Position numbers and translations under genes: made by a program
Part shown: piece by piece, positions 11,049 through 22,060 of the stretch
Position numbering within the stretch: the first letter of the stretch is position 1
Layout of the letters: the number at the start of each line of letters is the position of its first letter
Assembly (NCBI GenBank): GCA_948567375.1
Contig: OX419756.1
Coordinates: 625,001 to 689,000, forward strand
DNA: 64,000 nucleotides
Origin: Lunularia cruciata
Taxonomy: Eukaryota; Streptophyta; Marchantiopsida; Lunulariales; Lunulariaceae
Direction of reading: 5' to 3'
Notes under the pieces: generated by a model
Databases searched by the model: none
The model's input: the letters and a program-made list of their open reading frames with translations, nothing else
Told to the model about the DNA's origin: nothing

Positions 11049-11546
11049 CTAATCTTGAGAACTAGCTGATGAAGGTGGTAGTATTTCTGTAGCTGTACTA
11101 AGACTCTCTCCAAGATCCTTCACCAAAGTTTCCAAAAGTGCTTTTACTCCACTACACTCATGTCCTTTTGGAAGTCCTTCAACTCCACAAACCTCACACA
11201 ACTCCTTGGTCTTAGATCTTCTCCCTCCCAATCTTGGTGAAGAAGGTCCAACATGCAAACCCAAGTCAAGTAAGCCTCTCCTTTCCCTCAATCTCTTGCT
11301 CTCAAAGGTCAATGGACATAAAATTGCCTTATGTCCCTTCTCTCCACATAGAAAGCACTTAGACTCACTCTTTCCTCCAAGTGGTGTAGGTTTTTGGATC
11401 CTCTCAACACTCTCTTCAAATTCTATTGTAAACTCTCTTTTCCTCAAATCCACCCCTACAATCACCTCAAACCCTTGGGGAACCTTGCATAATCTCAATT
11501 TCCACTCTTGATGACCCTCCATGTTCCCCAAGATGAATCTAAACAC
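11049..11546 (-). CDS. GyO additional ORF upstream of gag, zinc-knuckle protein
   Basis: 165 residues on the same strand as gag and 5' of it. It has a CCHC knuckle CFLCGEKGHKAILCP and a second Cys/His cluster CEVCGVEGLPKGHEC. Sequence directly upstream to about 11690 also reads as protein in another frame (YWLGDLSDIVRKGQF), so the ORF may once have been longer and be frameshifted near 11500. No enzyme motif is seen. Extra ORFs upstream of gag are known in Tat/Ogre-type gypsy elements, but I cannot say this one is homologous. RNA binding is an inference from the knuckle. Confidence 0.55.
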   Translation of the reverse strand: MFRFILGNMEGHQEWKLRLCKVPQGFEVIVGVDLRKREFTIEFEESVERIQKPTPLGGKSESKCFLCGEKGHKAILCPLTFESKRLRERRGLLDLGLHVGPSSPRLGGRRSKTKELCEVCGVEGLPKGHECSGVKALLETLVKDLGESLSTATEILPPSSASSQD

Positions 11547-11877
11547 TCAAACATGCTTTTTGTTGATCTCAAACTTCTCATGCATGAGATCTCCACTCTG
11601 CAGAATTGACCCTTCCTCACAATGTCACTCAAATCTCCCAACCAATATGTCACAATTCTATGAAATTTTCCACACTTGATCACAACTCCAGGGCGTCCCT
11701 CCCTGCAAAATTTCAGATCTTTTCATTGAGCCATTTGGCCTAGAAACCTTTTTATTCAGCACCCATATTTCAGATTTGGTCTGAAAACCACCCCCCTCAC
11801 TTCAAAAACTCATAACGCCCTGCGCAAAAACGATCTCTCTCTAATTTTTTTGGCAGCAGGTAGGATACAATGCACTG
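11547..11877 (-). other. GyO 5' leader
   Basis: Lies between the LTR remnant and the upstream ORF. No primer-binding site was recognised, in keeping with a deletion that joined U3 directly to the leader. Confidence 0.5.
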
Positions 11878-11952
11878 AATAATATCTCTTAAGTACTTGT
11901 AATACCAAGCTAAATATCACAATACCACACACATGCACAAATGGGTGTTACA
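11878..11952 (-). repeat. GyO truncated 5' LTR (75 bp)
   Basis: Only the first 75 bases of the LTR remain, identical to 5873-5947. The outer end and its flank are intact, so the loss was an internal deletion removing the promoter, R, U5 and the primer site. This copy cannot be transcribed from its own 5' LTR. Confidence 0.85.
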
Positions 11953-11956
11953 GCAC

Positions 11957-12051
11957 TTGGTGATGTTGGCACTTGGTGGGGTACGTGCGGTTGCGGTTTG
12001 TCATTGCATTTGGTGGTTCCAATTTATGGTTGCAGTTGTGGTTACTTTGTC
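11957..12051 (+). other. GyMP copy 1 leader, end
   Basis: Continues the leader after GyO. It contains the GCACTTGGTGATGTTG repeat shared with the left flank of GyO. Confidence 0.6.
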
Positions 12052-13720
12052 ATGACGGAGTTTGTTGGAGATTCTAGAGGAGTTAGCCCTACACTATGCA
12101 GTGGGTTTACTTGAAGTGGCACTTAGGATCAACTTATATCTCAAGTCCTAGTGAGGGAGAAGATTGATACTAAGTTGGAGTTTGACATAGGAGCTAATTC
12201 AATTGAGAGTGCACTTGGTGTGTCTGTACCGTTATTGTGGGACATGGATGAGATTTATGGGGCTTCCAAAGGCCCTAGGCATTACTCTGGTATAGTGGGT
12301 ACCATTGAGTTGGATGACTTCATCTAGGAGTTTGATAGTTGGTGTGATCTGCAGCAGATGCGGAATCCAACTTTGTTTACGCCCTTCATAGCATGGAAGG
12401 GGTTGTTTCAACATCTGTAGGATCCGCCAATGGATGACTACCATGAGTTTAAGAGAGCTCATTTGGAGGAGATTGAGTTATGGAGACCATATTGGTCTTC
12501 AAACTATGTCTCTATCACTTCAGGCTTGGTGGCCAAGAGTAGATTGGCTATACCTACAAGTTCTAGCTTGAGAAGTGTAGGTGGAGCTAGTGGAGGTGCA
12601 CTAGCCGGAGATAGTGCTACTATGAGTGGAGGTACCACTACAAGAGGTGGTGTGGTACTGGGGTTTAACCCTATGGTGGAGTTCTTCTAGTGTTTGAGGT
12701 AGAACTACCAGGGAGTGCAGACTGATAAGTTGAGGAGCTTGCAAGAGTTCTAGCGGAAGGTTGGAGAGAGCCTACGCCAGGCATATACTCGCATGATGCA
12801 GTTTCACTCAAGGAGTTACTAAGGCCCAGGCAGTTTAGTTTTGGTATGGGATACATGACAAGGAGTTGCGACGTAGAGTTTGTGATGCTATGCTATTACA
12901 TGCTACTTTGCTTACTTTGGAAGTGGTCTTTGGTTTGGCAGAGCATATTGAGCTCAACATGATGGAGGAGAGGGTGGTGACATTTGGATTTATTAGGGAG
13001 ACCTCATCCACAAATATTACTTCTTCTAGAGTGTAGCAGAGTGCACCACACCCAGTTGGTTTTTGAGGACAAGGTGGACAACCCAGATCCTATAGAGCGA
13101 GTGGAGGGCCTAGTGGAGCTAGACCCTTACCTTCATTTTTGGATCAACAACAGCCAGTGAGTAGTGGTGTTGCTTGTTGGACTTGTGGTGGACCTCACCA
13201 TAAGAGAGAGTGTACTCAAGGTAGTAGACCTGATACCTCTAGTGCATCATTGCTAGCATAGAGGTAGTGTGAGCACTACCACAGATTTGGTCAAACTAGT
13301 GATTGGTGCTTTGACTTACACCCGGAGGTACAGAGTGGTAGGGCTGCTATGGCAGGTAGTAAAGGAGCTCCAGTTCATGGAGGACAAGGTGGTAGAGGCG
13401 GTGGTAGAGGATCTACACCTAGTAGAAGTGCAGTACCTGCCCTTACTTCTAATACAACTATGGTTACTCAGATTGTGCAATTGGAGTAGAGAGATTGACT
13501 AGTATGGCCATTGCTTAAAGGAGATCAGATTTGGTTGCTGAGGCTTCCACCTCATATGCTGGTGATAGAGATGCTTTGGACTTCATGTGCAAAGCAACTC
13601 AGGTGGATGCATATGTAGTAGTGACAAGGAGTGCAATACGTGCTCCAAAGCCTAGAGGAGCATTAGTGGAGTTGGACCCACAGAGAGGAGAGGTTGGGGG
13701 ATAGGTAAGACTTCCCCAGT
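12052..13720 (+). pseudogene. GyMP copy 1 gag
   Basis: The ATG at 12052 opens MTEFVGDSRG and is matched by an ATG at the same place in copy 3 (minus strand, 40312), which supports the start. The capsid part (IELDDFI..EFDSW, MDDYHEF.RAHLEEIELW) is followed by a Ser/Gly-rich linker, a second Gag helix region and two CCHC knuckles near 13170-13215 (CWTC..PHHKREC) and 13267-13325 (CEH.HRFG.TSD.C, with Cys and His losses). Stops at 12325-12327, 12688-12690 and 12700-12702 are TAG where copy 2 encodes Gln. Not translatable. Confidence 0.8.
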
Positions 13721-13889
13721 CTTTCACGCTATTTAAGGCATTGCAAACAACATCCATGGCTCCTAGACGTCCCAGTGCAAGTGTGGTAGGTGGTGATGGA
13801 GTGCATGACTGACTACTTGCTAGTTAGCCACTTGCTACTACACAAACTAAGTCTAGCATAATGTTGGGGCGGCTTAGCTGATTATACGG

Positions 13890-14880
13890 TGCCCTTTGTT
13901 TTCAGCCAATGATATGTTTACATTGAGAGTTGACCCAACCCCAATGTTCTGGTTGGCTGCCATGCTTTATGAGAGTAAGGATGATGCGGTTCCTACTACT
14001 AGAGCAGAGATGGTTGATAGTGGAGCTGACTTGGTTGAGGAGCATGGGTTCCGTTCAGTGACCAATGGTTTATGGCAAGCAGCAGTGGCTAGACTAGAGG
14101 AGCTGCCAATTAGACCGGCCTTTCTGAGAGCACGGTCTACACCTTGTGTCGTCCTATTGGATAACCAGAGGGGGATTTTCCTTTTGGTGGGACCTTCAAG
14201 GAAGGTCTATACACCATAGAGAGTATTGTTAGACTCTGGTGCGTAGCCCCTTATGTTGGGGAAGGCTGCAATTGTTGGTCTGGAGTTATGGAAGACCAAT
14301 GTAGAGAGGTGTCCATTTCAGATCCAGACATCTCTAGGTGGTGGTTCAACATAGTACATCACACATGAGGAGCTTGATGTCCGGGTTCAGCCTGGTCATC
14401 CAACTAATAGCTTGGTGGTGAGAGCTCAAGCTATTGCAACAATAGCTGAGTCATACAATGTGCTAGTTGGAGGAGCAGTGTTATACCCCATGGGTTTCAG
14501 GATTGACTATTGGGAGGAGACAACATCCTATAGACCAGGTTGGCAATTTGATGAGGGACAGGTATGCCACCTACCATTATGCTTCAGTAGTGGCAGTCTT
14601 GGCTCACTACAATCCGGGACTATGGTAGCATCAATTTTAGCTTTCAATGGTGTAGTTACTTGGCTTGGTGATTTATTGGAGGGGAATGCCCATGCAGAGG
14701 ATACTCTAATACCAGAGGAGATCACTTGGATTTGGAGTATGAGTGGGATTGTTCAATCTACCTTGGATGTTCCATTGTGGAGTTCAGAGGAGGCATTGTA
14801 GCAGCATGTAGATCAGTTGGTGCAGCAAGCTTGGAGTGGAGCCTTTGTACCATCAAGAGATGAGTGTGAGGATGAGCCTC
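13890..14880 (+). pseudogene. GyMP copy 1 aspartic protease region
   Basis: The catalytic DSGA is at 14232-14243 and is followed at once by a TAG (Gln in copy 2). The later YNVLVGGAVLYPMGF stretch holds the flap-distal conserved part. It is flanked upstream by a conserved linker (NDMFTLRVDPTPMF) and downstream by the methyltransferase domain. Confidence 0.75.
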
Positions 14881-14929
14881 CAAAGTCAATTACTTTGACA
14901 CCTTTGGATACCACACTCATTGCTTGGTA

Positions 14930-15890
14930 GTATCCAATAGAGGAGATATGTCTATTGGAGTTGTTTGGTGGGATAAGCACCAAACTAGCCATGGTATTGT
15001 AGGCGGGTATACAAGTATAGAGGTACTTGTATGTAGACAGAGATGAGTCTACTAGGCAAGTCTCTCTACATCATGTGACACACTTGGCCTATCGGTATCC
15101 AAAGTTATCACCAATGTCAGTAGTCAAAAGGTTACCAAAAGACCTTACCAACAAATATTTCCTTACTGGGGGTGCATGATCTGGAGAGTTATGGGCCTAT
15201 TTACTTGGTGATTTTTGGATGGCCATGTCAATGAAATTCACATACGGGCCAAGGTGGGGTCTTCAAGATCCTTGTTCTAGTGTGTTTTGGGAGATGTTAC
15301 GGATACTACAACATCTCTAGGTTCATCAATCTGTTTCTCCAACTAACCTTTTGGAGAATGTTCCTTTGATGGGTGATTCTTGCACCAGAGTAGTGGCAAG
15401 TACACAACAGGTCCATTCTTTGATGGGACCTGTTGTATTATTAGATGCAGCCAGAGTAGGATCACGGGCTCATTGTCTTTGTCTTTGGTAGACAAACCTC
15501 TTACCCATAGAGGTTTTATAGCGTGCATATGATAGGATTCAGCGACTTGGCCACATCCTTGTTGATGACATCTTGGATGTTGGGCGTCAGTCTTAGACAG
15601 TGGTAGTGGCTGATAGGTCACCTATGGCAGTGGTGAACCTAGTTAGATAGCCTAGAGCCGCATTTCCCCCACTCATGAGGTTTCCAAGCTCTCATGCTTT
15701 TCAAGAAGGAGGACTTGGACTTGTTTGGGACTCATAGTTACAATAGTTGGTGGAGCCCAATGCTGATGAGGGAGAGCGGGTGATGGGGTTTTTCACTGGT
15801 ATTATTGTTGTTCCAACAATGTCAAAGGCATCCAAGCGTTAGGTGTTAGATCTGGCTATGGACCTGAACTGTTTGACCTGGATTATGAGC
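14930..15890 (+). pseudogene. GyMP copy 1 C5 cytosine DNA methyltransferase domain (decayed)
   Basis: Located between protease and RT. Motif I is LLELFGGISTKL (SAM binding, from about 14950), followed by YVDRD; motif IV WPCQ with the catalytic Cys is at about 15220-15230; motif VI LLENVPLMGD at about 15347-15376; motif VIII GSRAHCLCLW near 15455; motif IX (PNADEGERVMGF) near 15750; motif X (KRQVLDLAMDLN, with a stop) near 15830. A frame change follows motif IV and several TAG codons interrupt it. The domain would transfer methyl groups from SAM to cytosine; this copy is dead. Confidence 0.85.
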
Positions 15891-16330
15891 CTTGGCTTGG
15901 CAGAGTAGCGTAGGATGCACTTGATAGGCATCACCACTTGGACACTTGTGAGCCTTATGCCGATCAAGACAATTCAGGCACATGCTAGAGGCGACGGACT
16001 GAGTGGATATGGTATTCTTGGGACACAACCAATAGCTACTAGGGAGAGTGGTCTACTTAGAGTCCATCTAGGTGAGCGTGGGCTACTTGGATAACACCCT
16101 TGGTCCACTTGGAGTGCAAGTAGAGGATGTGTGGAGCTTGCAGCTAGAGTGGAGGGAGTTTTTAACACAAAGGTTGGGACTTCTAGTGGTCAAGTGCATG
16201 ACACTATTGCTCCCAAGGGCCCAATGTAGCAGCTAGTCAGTATGTCTTCCACTACTACTACAATTATAGAGGATACTTGGGAACTAGATCTTGGACCAAA
16301 GCTTACTAGAGAGGATTGACGGAGGGTTTG
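15891..16330 (+). pseudogene. GyMP copy 1 linker between methyltransferase and RT
   Basis: Decayed Gly/His-rich spacer (colinear with 63590-64000 minus in copy 4, where it reads open). No known domain; probably a flexible segment or the protease cleavage region. Confidence 0.6.
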
Positions 16331-17730
16331 GAGGTTCTTGAGGAGCCACATAATTTGTTTTGCCTTCAATATGAAGAATTGCTCTGAAAGGACCTGGTAT
16401 ACGGATTGAGTTGACTAGCAATATATCACTTATTTGATGTCCATCAGTGATATAGAGAGAACATTGATTTAGAGTCGGAGTAGCAACCTTTTTGAGGCTA
16501 GTTTGGTAGAGATCTCACATGGAGAGTATGCATCAGCTACATTGATGCTAGCCAAGAAGGATATGCATAGAAACTACAAAGATAGGCAGATATGTGGAGA
16601 TTACTGTCCTATCAACCAATAGACCAGGGCTGATTGTTATGCCATGCCTACATTGGAAGAGATTTTTGATACAATTGGGCATGCAAAGGTCTTTAGAACT
16701 TTGGATCTTTGAGGGAGATATCATCAGTTGCTGATTAGGGAGGAGGATAAGTCCAAGACAACATTTTGGGCTATTAATCCTCACAAAAAGGATGTGTTAT
16801 ATCAGTGGAGGTTCTTACCGTTTGGGTTAAAGTTTGCTTACCGTTTGCTCCTATTGAGTAGCAAAGAGTCATGGACAAGATCCTAGTTGGATTGGATTTT
16901 GCTCGGTGCTATATTGATGACATTTTGATCTATAGCACTATTGTGGAAGAGCATGAGAGATAGTTGTTGGAGGTGTTTGAGAGGTTGAAATCTCATGGAC
17001 TCAAATTACATCATGGAAAGTGTAGGTTCTTCTATGAGCAAGTTTAGTATTTGGGTCACACTATCTACCTTGGAGGACTTGGTGTTCAGTAGACCAAGGT
17101 GGAGGCTATTGCACGTATTCCTTGGCCTACAAATGTGAGTAGAGTGTGAGCATTCCTTAGGTTGGTAAACTTCTATCGCCGCTATGTTGGAGGATTTAGT
17201 GCCATTGCCAAGGCTTTGACAAAGTTGACCAAGCTTACATATGAGTGGTGTTGGGGAGATGAGCAGGAGAGAGCTTTAGGGCTTTTGTAGGGTTTAAGGA
17301 GAGGTTTACATCTGCTCCTATTTGGAGGAGACCGATCAGAGGATGACCATTTCAGGTTCATATTGATTGGAGTATGTTGGGGCTTGGAGCGGTGCTCACC
17401 CAACATGATGATGAGGGGAAGGAGTTTATGGTGGCCTATGCTAGTTGCTCCAAAAATTCAGTGGAGGTGAAGTATAGTTCATATGAGGGAGAGTGCTTGG
17501 TAGCAATTTGGGCAGTAGCACATTTTGGATGTTACCTATTTGGTAACTCCTTCACTCTCATCAATGATCATCAGCCGTTGAAGTGGTTGATGGAGTCCGA
17601 CAAGCTTTCAAGGAAGCTTGCATGATGGACTCTGATTTTATAGAAGTATGATTTCACGGTTGTTCACAGACTTGGAGTGGTGAACCGTGATACAGATGGG
17701 TTGAGTAGAAACCCATGTCCAAACCAGCAA
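16331..17730 (+). pseudogene. GyMP copy 1 reverse transcriptase and RNase H
   Basis: RT blocks in order: YASATLMLAKKD, ICGDYCPINQ, and CYIDDILIYS carrying the catalytic YIDD near 16905-16930. RNase H follows with the Asp of VHIDWSMLGLGAVL (near 17360), Glu of YEGECLVAIW, Asp of DHQPLKWLM and Asp of NRDTDGLSRN. Multiple stops and indels. Confidence 0.85.
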
Positions 17731-18924
17731 GATCAGAGTGGAGCACGTTGGCATAATGAGACAGATGAGGAGATGGTGCCAGGTTGGCATGTATCTACCT
17801 TTCTCTGTATATTTTTTGAGGCTTTGGTGGTATCTCTCTCATTGCATACAAGAGGAGTTATTGAGATCATAGATCCAAAGAGTGAAGATATTGGTACAAT
17901 TCAGCGAGACATTCATGATGATGTCTTAGTGATGGACTATCTTTGCACTAGTCTTGTGGGTGGCACAGTTGGGGCAAAGGAGAGAGACCATGTTCTTCAA
18001 CAAGCCAGACGGTTCAGATTGGAAGGCAAACACCTTTTGCCTATATGGGAAGATGGTAGAGTACAAGTAGTACCACTTCCATCTTAGAGACCATAGTTGG
18101 TCCATGTTGCACATGAGGAGCTAGGATATTTTGAATAAAAGCGTACATATAGCTTACTCCAGAGTCATTATTGGTGGCATGGTATGCAGACCAAGGTACA
18201 ACAATTTGTTGCCAGATGTGTGGTTTGAGACCAAGTTAGAGCATCATTCAATGCTTCTACACCACAATTACACCCATTACCTATCATGGGATTGGGTTAC
18301 CATTGGATTTTGGACTTCACTTGACCTTTATTGTTGACTATGAGACATCATTGGTATGTCTTGGTGATGGTGGAGCACTTCTCCAAGTGGATTGAGTTGG
18401 TGGCACTTGCTGATAAGTCTAGTGAAGGGACAACTTACTCGTTCCTGGATTGATTTCTTAGTCATTTTGGTGCACCAGCTGAGGTTTTGACTGATCAAGG
18501 TACATAGTTCTTGGGGGAGTTTTAGGTCTTGTGTGACAAGGCTTTGATTGATCATTGTACTCCATCTTGAGATCACCTTGAGGCAGATGGCTTAGCAAAG
18601 AGAGTGGTTCAGATGGTGAAGAGAGGATTGCAAAAGTATGGTTTGCAAAGAGGCCACTTGGGAGATTGGGATCTCCATTTACCTTGGTTGGCCATGAGCT
18701 ATCAATTCAGCCGGCAAGCCTCCTTAGCATCCTTCTCTCCTTACTTCCTACTCTATGGACAAGATCCAAATTTACCTACAGCCATTAGTCAAGATGCTAC
18801 TATAGTTTTGGACTTGAATGACCCAAATGTATGGATGAGCGCATGTTCTTAGCGGGTAGAGATCTTTCAAAGGGTGATGCTTATGACCTTAGAGAACTTG
18901 GCAATTGGTCAGCATAGAGATACT
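17731..18924 (+). pseudogene. GyMP copy 1 integrase, 5' part
   Basis: Covers the linker, the zinc-binding region, the DDE core (LTDQGT near 18490) and GLAKRVVQMVKRG near 18590, where the expected catalytic Glu is Lys. It is cut by the GyMP tandem after AGCATAGAGATACT and continues at 41899. Confidence 0.85.
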
Positions 18925-19600
18925 TGTCGTGCATATTGTTGTGCGTATATACATTGCTATACAACATACATTGCTATCAACATCATATACTACAAAAGCA
19001 CAACTCACACATAAGTCATACATAGACTCTAAAGTGCCACAATAATCAGATTGTTTACCACTCTCAACTCAACTCAACTCAGATCATTACTTGATCTGTC
19101 ACTCTATAAACTGCCAACAATTGGGCACTAATTACAATCAAGCTACACCCACTCAAGCATAGAGAATCCAGGTGACACTCGCCGGCCTCTGTCCACCATA
19201 GCCAGGAACTTGAAGGCTCAACATCAGAGAAGTGAGCTCTCTGGAGCTCACTTTGAAACTATACTCCCTAGACTTGAGCTAGCTTTGAAACCCTAAAGGT
19301 CCCATTGACGGTACACCAGATGGTGCGAACGGTGCAAAGTGACAGTGAGCCCCACCGTGAAGTCAGTACCCCAAACACAAAATCTGACCGTCAGAAAGTA
19401 GTCTCTGAGAAACTGCTGAAATAACTCTAACTACTATCACTAGAACTCTAGTGTCCGAGCAATCTAGATGCAACATTACAAATGACGTGACAACTATTGT
19501 GCGTATATACATTGTTACACAACATACATTGCTATCAACATCATACACTACAGAAGCACAACTCACACATAAGTCATACATAGACTCTAAAGTGCCACAA
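18925..19600 (-). repeat. GyMP copy 2, 3' end: modules A-B-A
   Basis: In element direction: A at 19493-19600 (108 bp, directly after a purine-rich AGAGGGGCGA), B at 19043-19492 (450 bp) and the terminal A at 18925-19042 (118 bp, ending GCACGACA at the target duplication). The A|B joint has a two-base spacer; the B|A joint reads GATTA|TTGTGGC. Confidence 0.85.
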
Positions 19601-19615
19601 TCGCCCCTCTAGCTA
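19601..19615 (-). promoter_or_regulatory. GyMP copy 2 polypurine tract
   Basis: Minus strand reads TAGAGGGGCGA immediately before module A. The same tract precedes module A in copies 1, 3 and 4, which places plus-strand priming at the start of A and not of B. Confidence 0.55.
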
Positions 19616-19768
19616 GCGGTTAGGTCCCTCTTACTCTAGATAACCATCTACTCTGAGTATATGGTAAACCCTCTAATGGGCAAAGATCTGGATACCGGGT
19701 GCTATGGAGCCCCATCGTTAGTACCCTATCTGCAATCTATACCATATAAAGAATGAACTAGCTATAGG

Positions 19769-19925
19769 TCAAATACATCTAGGACATAACCATTGTCCCT
19801 GAGGAACCACCGTGAGGGGAGGAGTCATACATAACATATGCCATCCTCTCAAACAGCTATCACACACTAACATAGTAGCGGCTCCACCAGAAGAGCCACA
19901 TAACATACACCTCAAGCCTGCATGT
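19769..19925 (-). pseudogene. GyMP copy 2 PHD finger (integrase C-terminus)
   Basis: Cys4-His-Cys3 spacing is complete: CMLC, 11 residues, CDSC, 4, H-X2-C (WHMLC), 14, CPRC, ending just before the stop. PHD fingers bind histone tails. Here the finger follows the integrase core in the position chromodomains take in chromoviruses, so a targeting role is inferred. All eight zinc ligands are present, although the polyprotein is interrupted by the GyO solo LTR upstream. Confidence 0.85.
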
Positions 19926-20619
19926 ACAAGTGCCAAGCTTGGGTCCATAGTACCATCAATGTTTGGGAGGTGGCATGATGCACAATTGTGCACATGATCC
20001 TTCCAAACAACACCATCATGTCCTTCCAACACAAGGACTCCAGATGGCAAAACCTCACGCACTCTCAAGATAGTGTGGCTTGTCGAAACATCAAGTGTTG
20101 TCGGTGCTGTCTACTATAGATATACATAGTCGCTTGGATGAAATCGACGGATCAAGGGTCTATAACCTCCTCCTCAAATGGTAGCATAGCGTAAAGTATC
20201 TCTATGCTGAGTAATTGCCAAGTTCTCAACGGCCATTGGCATCACTCTCCAAAAGATCTTTGCCCGCTAAGAACATACGCTCATCCATAAATTAGGGCCA
20301 TCCAAGTCCAAAACTAGAGTAGCATCTCGACAAATGGCTACAGGTAAATCTGGATCTCGTCCATAGAGTAGAAAGTACGGAGAGAAGGATGCTAAGGAGG
20401 CTTGCCGGTTGAAACAATAGCCCATAGCCAACCAAGGTAACTGGAGATCCCAATCTCCCAGGTGGCCTCTCTGCAAACCATACTTTTGCAATCCTCTCTT
20501 CACCGTCTGAACCACTCTCTCTGCTAAGCCATCTGCCTCAGGGTGATCTCGAGATGTAGTACAATGATCAATCAAAGCCTTGTCACACAAGACCTAAAAC
20601 TCTCCTAAGAACTCTGTAC

Positions 20620-21311
20620 TGTAACACCCATTTGTGCATGTAAGTGGTATTGTGATATTTAGCTTGGTATTACAAGTACTTAAGAGATATTATTTATATA
20701 GAGATAAAGGATGGTTCTATATTAGTCATGGTTAGCTAAATTTAGTCATATAGCTAAGATAGAGGGGATCGTACTTTAGAGGAAGTAGAAAAGATGAGCA
20801 TCACTATTTTGGATTTTAGTGTGTTGACTTGGTATTATTCCTAGGTGTTTGGCTTTGAGGAAAGAGTTGAGAACTCTTGGCCGCAAGCCTTTTTGTTTTG
20901 GATTCTTCTTTAGTCCAAGGATAGCCCATGTGAAGGAATCCTTGACTTAGTGGTTGGGTCAAGATAAGACCACATGCTTAGGGGAATATGCCCATGTGAA
21001 TGGATATTAGTTTCTACTTTTTGACTTTACTTGACTTTTAGTCTAGTAACTTGAGTTACTACGGTAATTAGTAACTTTGGTACGTAACTATTTCACAAGT
21101 ATATAAACAAGAGGTGATGAGGTACTCATCATCTTTTCATTTGCAACTATCTCTCTCTCATTGAGTTCTCTAGTGAGCAATGTCTTGAGTCTTGGAGTGT
21201 TAGCCTTGGAGGAGTATGATGGAGTTGGGGTTCCTTGCCTTCTTAGTCCATGGTGCGCTACCATAATAGCCATCAGAGGTTCATCCTGAGTGAGAGACAG
21301 GCCGGCTCACA
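20620..21311 (+). mobile_element. GyO solo LTR in GyMP copy 2 integrase
   Basis: 692 bp, TGTAACACCC to GGCTCACA, with a perfect 4-bp duplication GTAC at 20616-20619 and 21312-21315. The empty site in copy 4 (near 61440) reads CTCTGTACCCTG, which confirms the boundaries and the 4-bp length. Nearly identical to the LTR at 5256-5947, so recent. Confidence 0.95.
21100..21108 (+). promoter_or_regulatory. TATA box of GyO LTR
   Basis: TATATAAAC, a near-consensus plant TATA box about 200 bp before the LTR end; conserved in the other LTR at 5459-5467 (minus). Confidence 0.6.
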
Positions 21312-22060
21312 GTACCCTGATCAGTCAAAACCTTAGTTGGTGCACCAAAATGACTAAGAACTCGATCCAAGAACGAGTAAGCTGTCCCTTCACTAGACTT
21401 GTCATGAAGTGCCACCAACTCAATCCACTTAGAGAAGTGCTCCACCATCACCAAAACATACCAATGATGTCTCACAGTCAGCGGTAAAGGTCTAGCAAAG
21501 TCCAAACTCCAACGGTAACCCAATCCCATGATAGGTAATGGGTGTAACTGTGGCGTAGGAGCATTGAATGATGCTCTTACTCGGTCACAAACCACACATC
21601 TGGCAACAAACTGTTGTACCTTGGTCTACATACCACACCACGAATAATGACTCTGGATTAAGCTATACATACGCTTTACTCCAAAATGTCCTAGCTTCTC
21701 ATGAGCATGACGGACCAACTGTGGTCTTTGTGCTAGAAGTGGTACTACTTGCACTCTACCATCCTCCCATACACACAAAAGGTGTTTGCCCTCCAATCTG
21801 AACCGTCTGGCTCGCTGAAGAACATGGTCTCTCTCCTTGGCCCCAACTGTGCCACCCACAACACTAGTGTAAAGATAGTCCATCACTAAGATATCATCAT
21901 GAATGTCTCGCTGAACTGTACCAATATCTTCACTCTCTGGATTTGTGACTTCAATAACTCCTCCTGTATGCACAGAGAGAGATACCACCAAAGCCTCTGA
22001 GAATATATAGAGAAAGGCCAATGCATGCCAACTTGGCACCATCTCCTCATCTGTCTCACC

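Larger units (their letters stand above)
5256..11952 (-). mobile_element. GyO: Ty3/gypsy retrotransposon with an ORF upstream of gag
   Basis: Minus-strand element with a full 3' LTR (5256-5947), PPT, pol, protease, gag, an additional zinc-knuckle ORF and a remnant of the 5' LTR (11878-11952). It lies in the leader of GyMP copy 1. GCAC flanks both ends (5252-5255 and 11953-11956), and the matching flank actually extends to 20 bp. Few stops and 75 of 75 matching bases between LTR remnants indicate a recent insertion. There is no chromodomain after the integrase. Confidence 0.9.
19926..22060 (-). pseudogene. GyMP copy 2 integrase (interrupted by a solo LTR)
   Basis: The HHCC region (HAHEKLGHFG, later ARCMVC) and the core with SLDFARPL and LTDQGT lie at 21312-21800. 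The rest, with the expected Glu in EADGLAERVV and the SPYFLLYGRDPDLP block, lies at 20070-20619. The 692-bp GyO solo LTR splits the gene directly after LTDQGT. Confidence 0.9.

Noticed and set aside
18925-19600. GyMP as a DIRS/Ngaro (tyrosine recombinase) element because of its split repeats
   Set aside because: The pol ends in an HHCC/DDE integrase, a retropepsin is present, and a 4-bp target duplication is seen; no tyrosine recombinase motifs were found.
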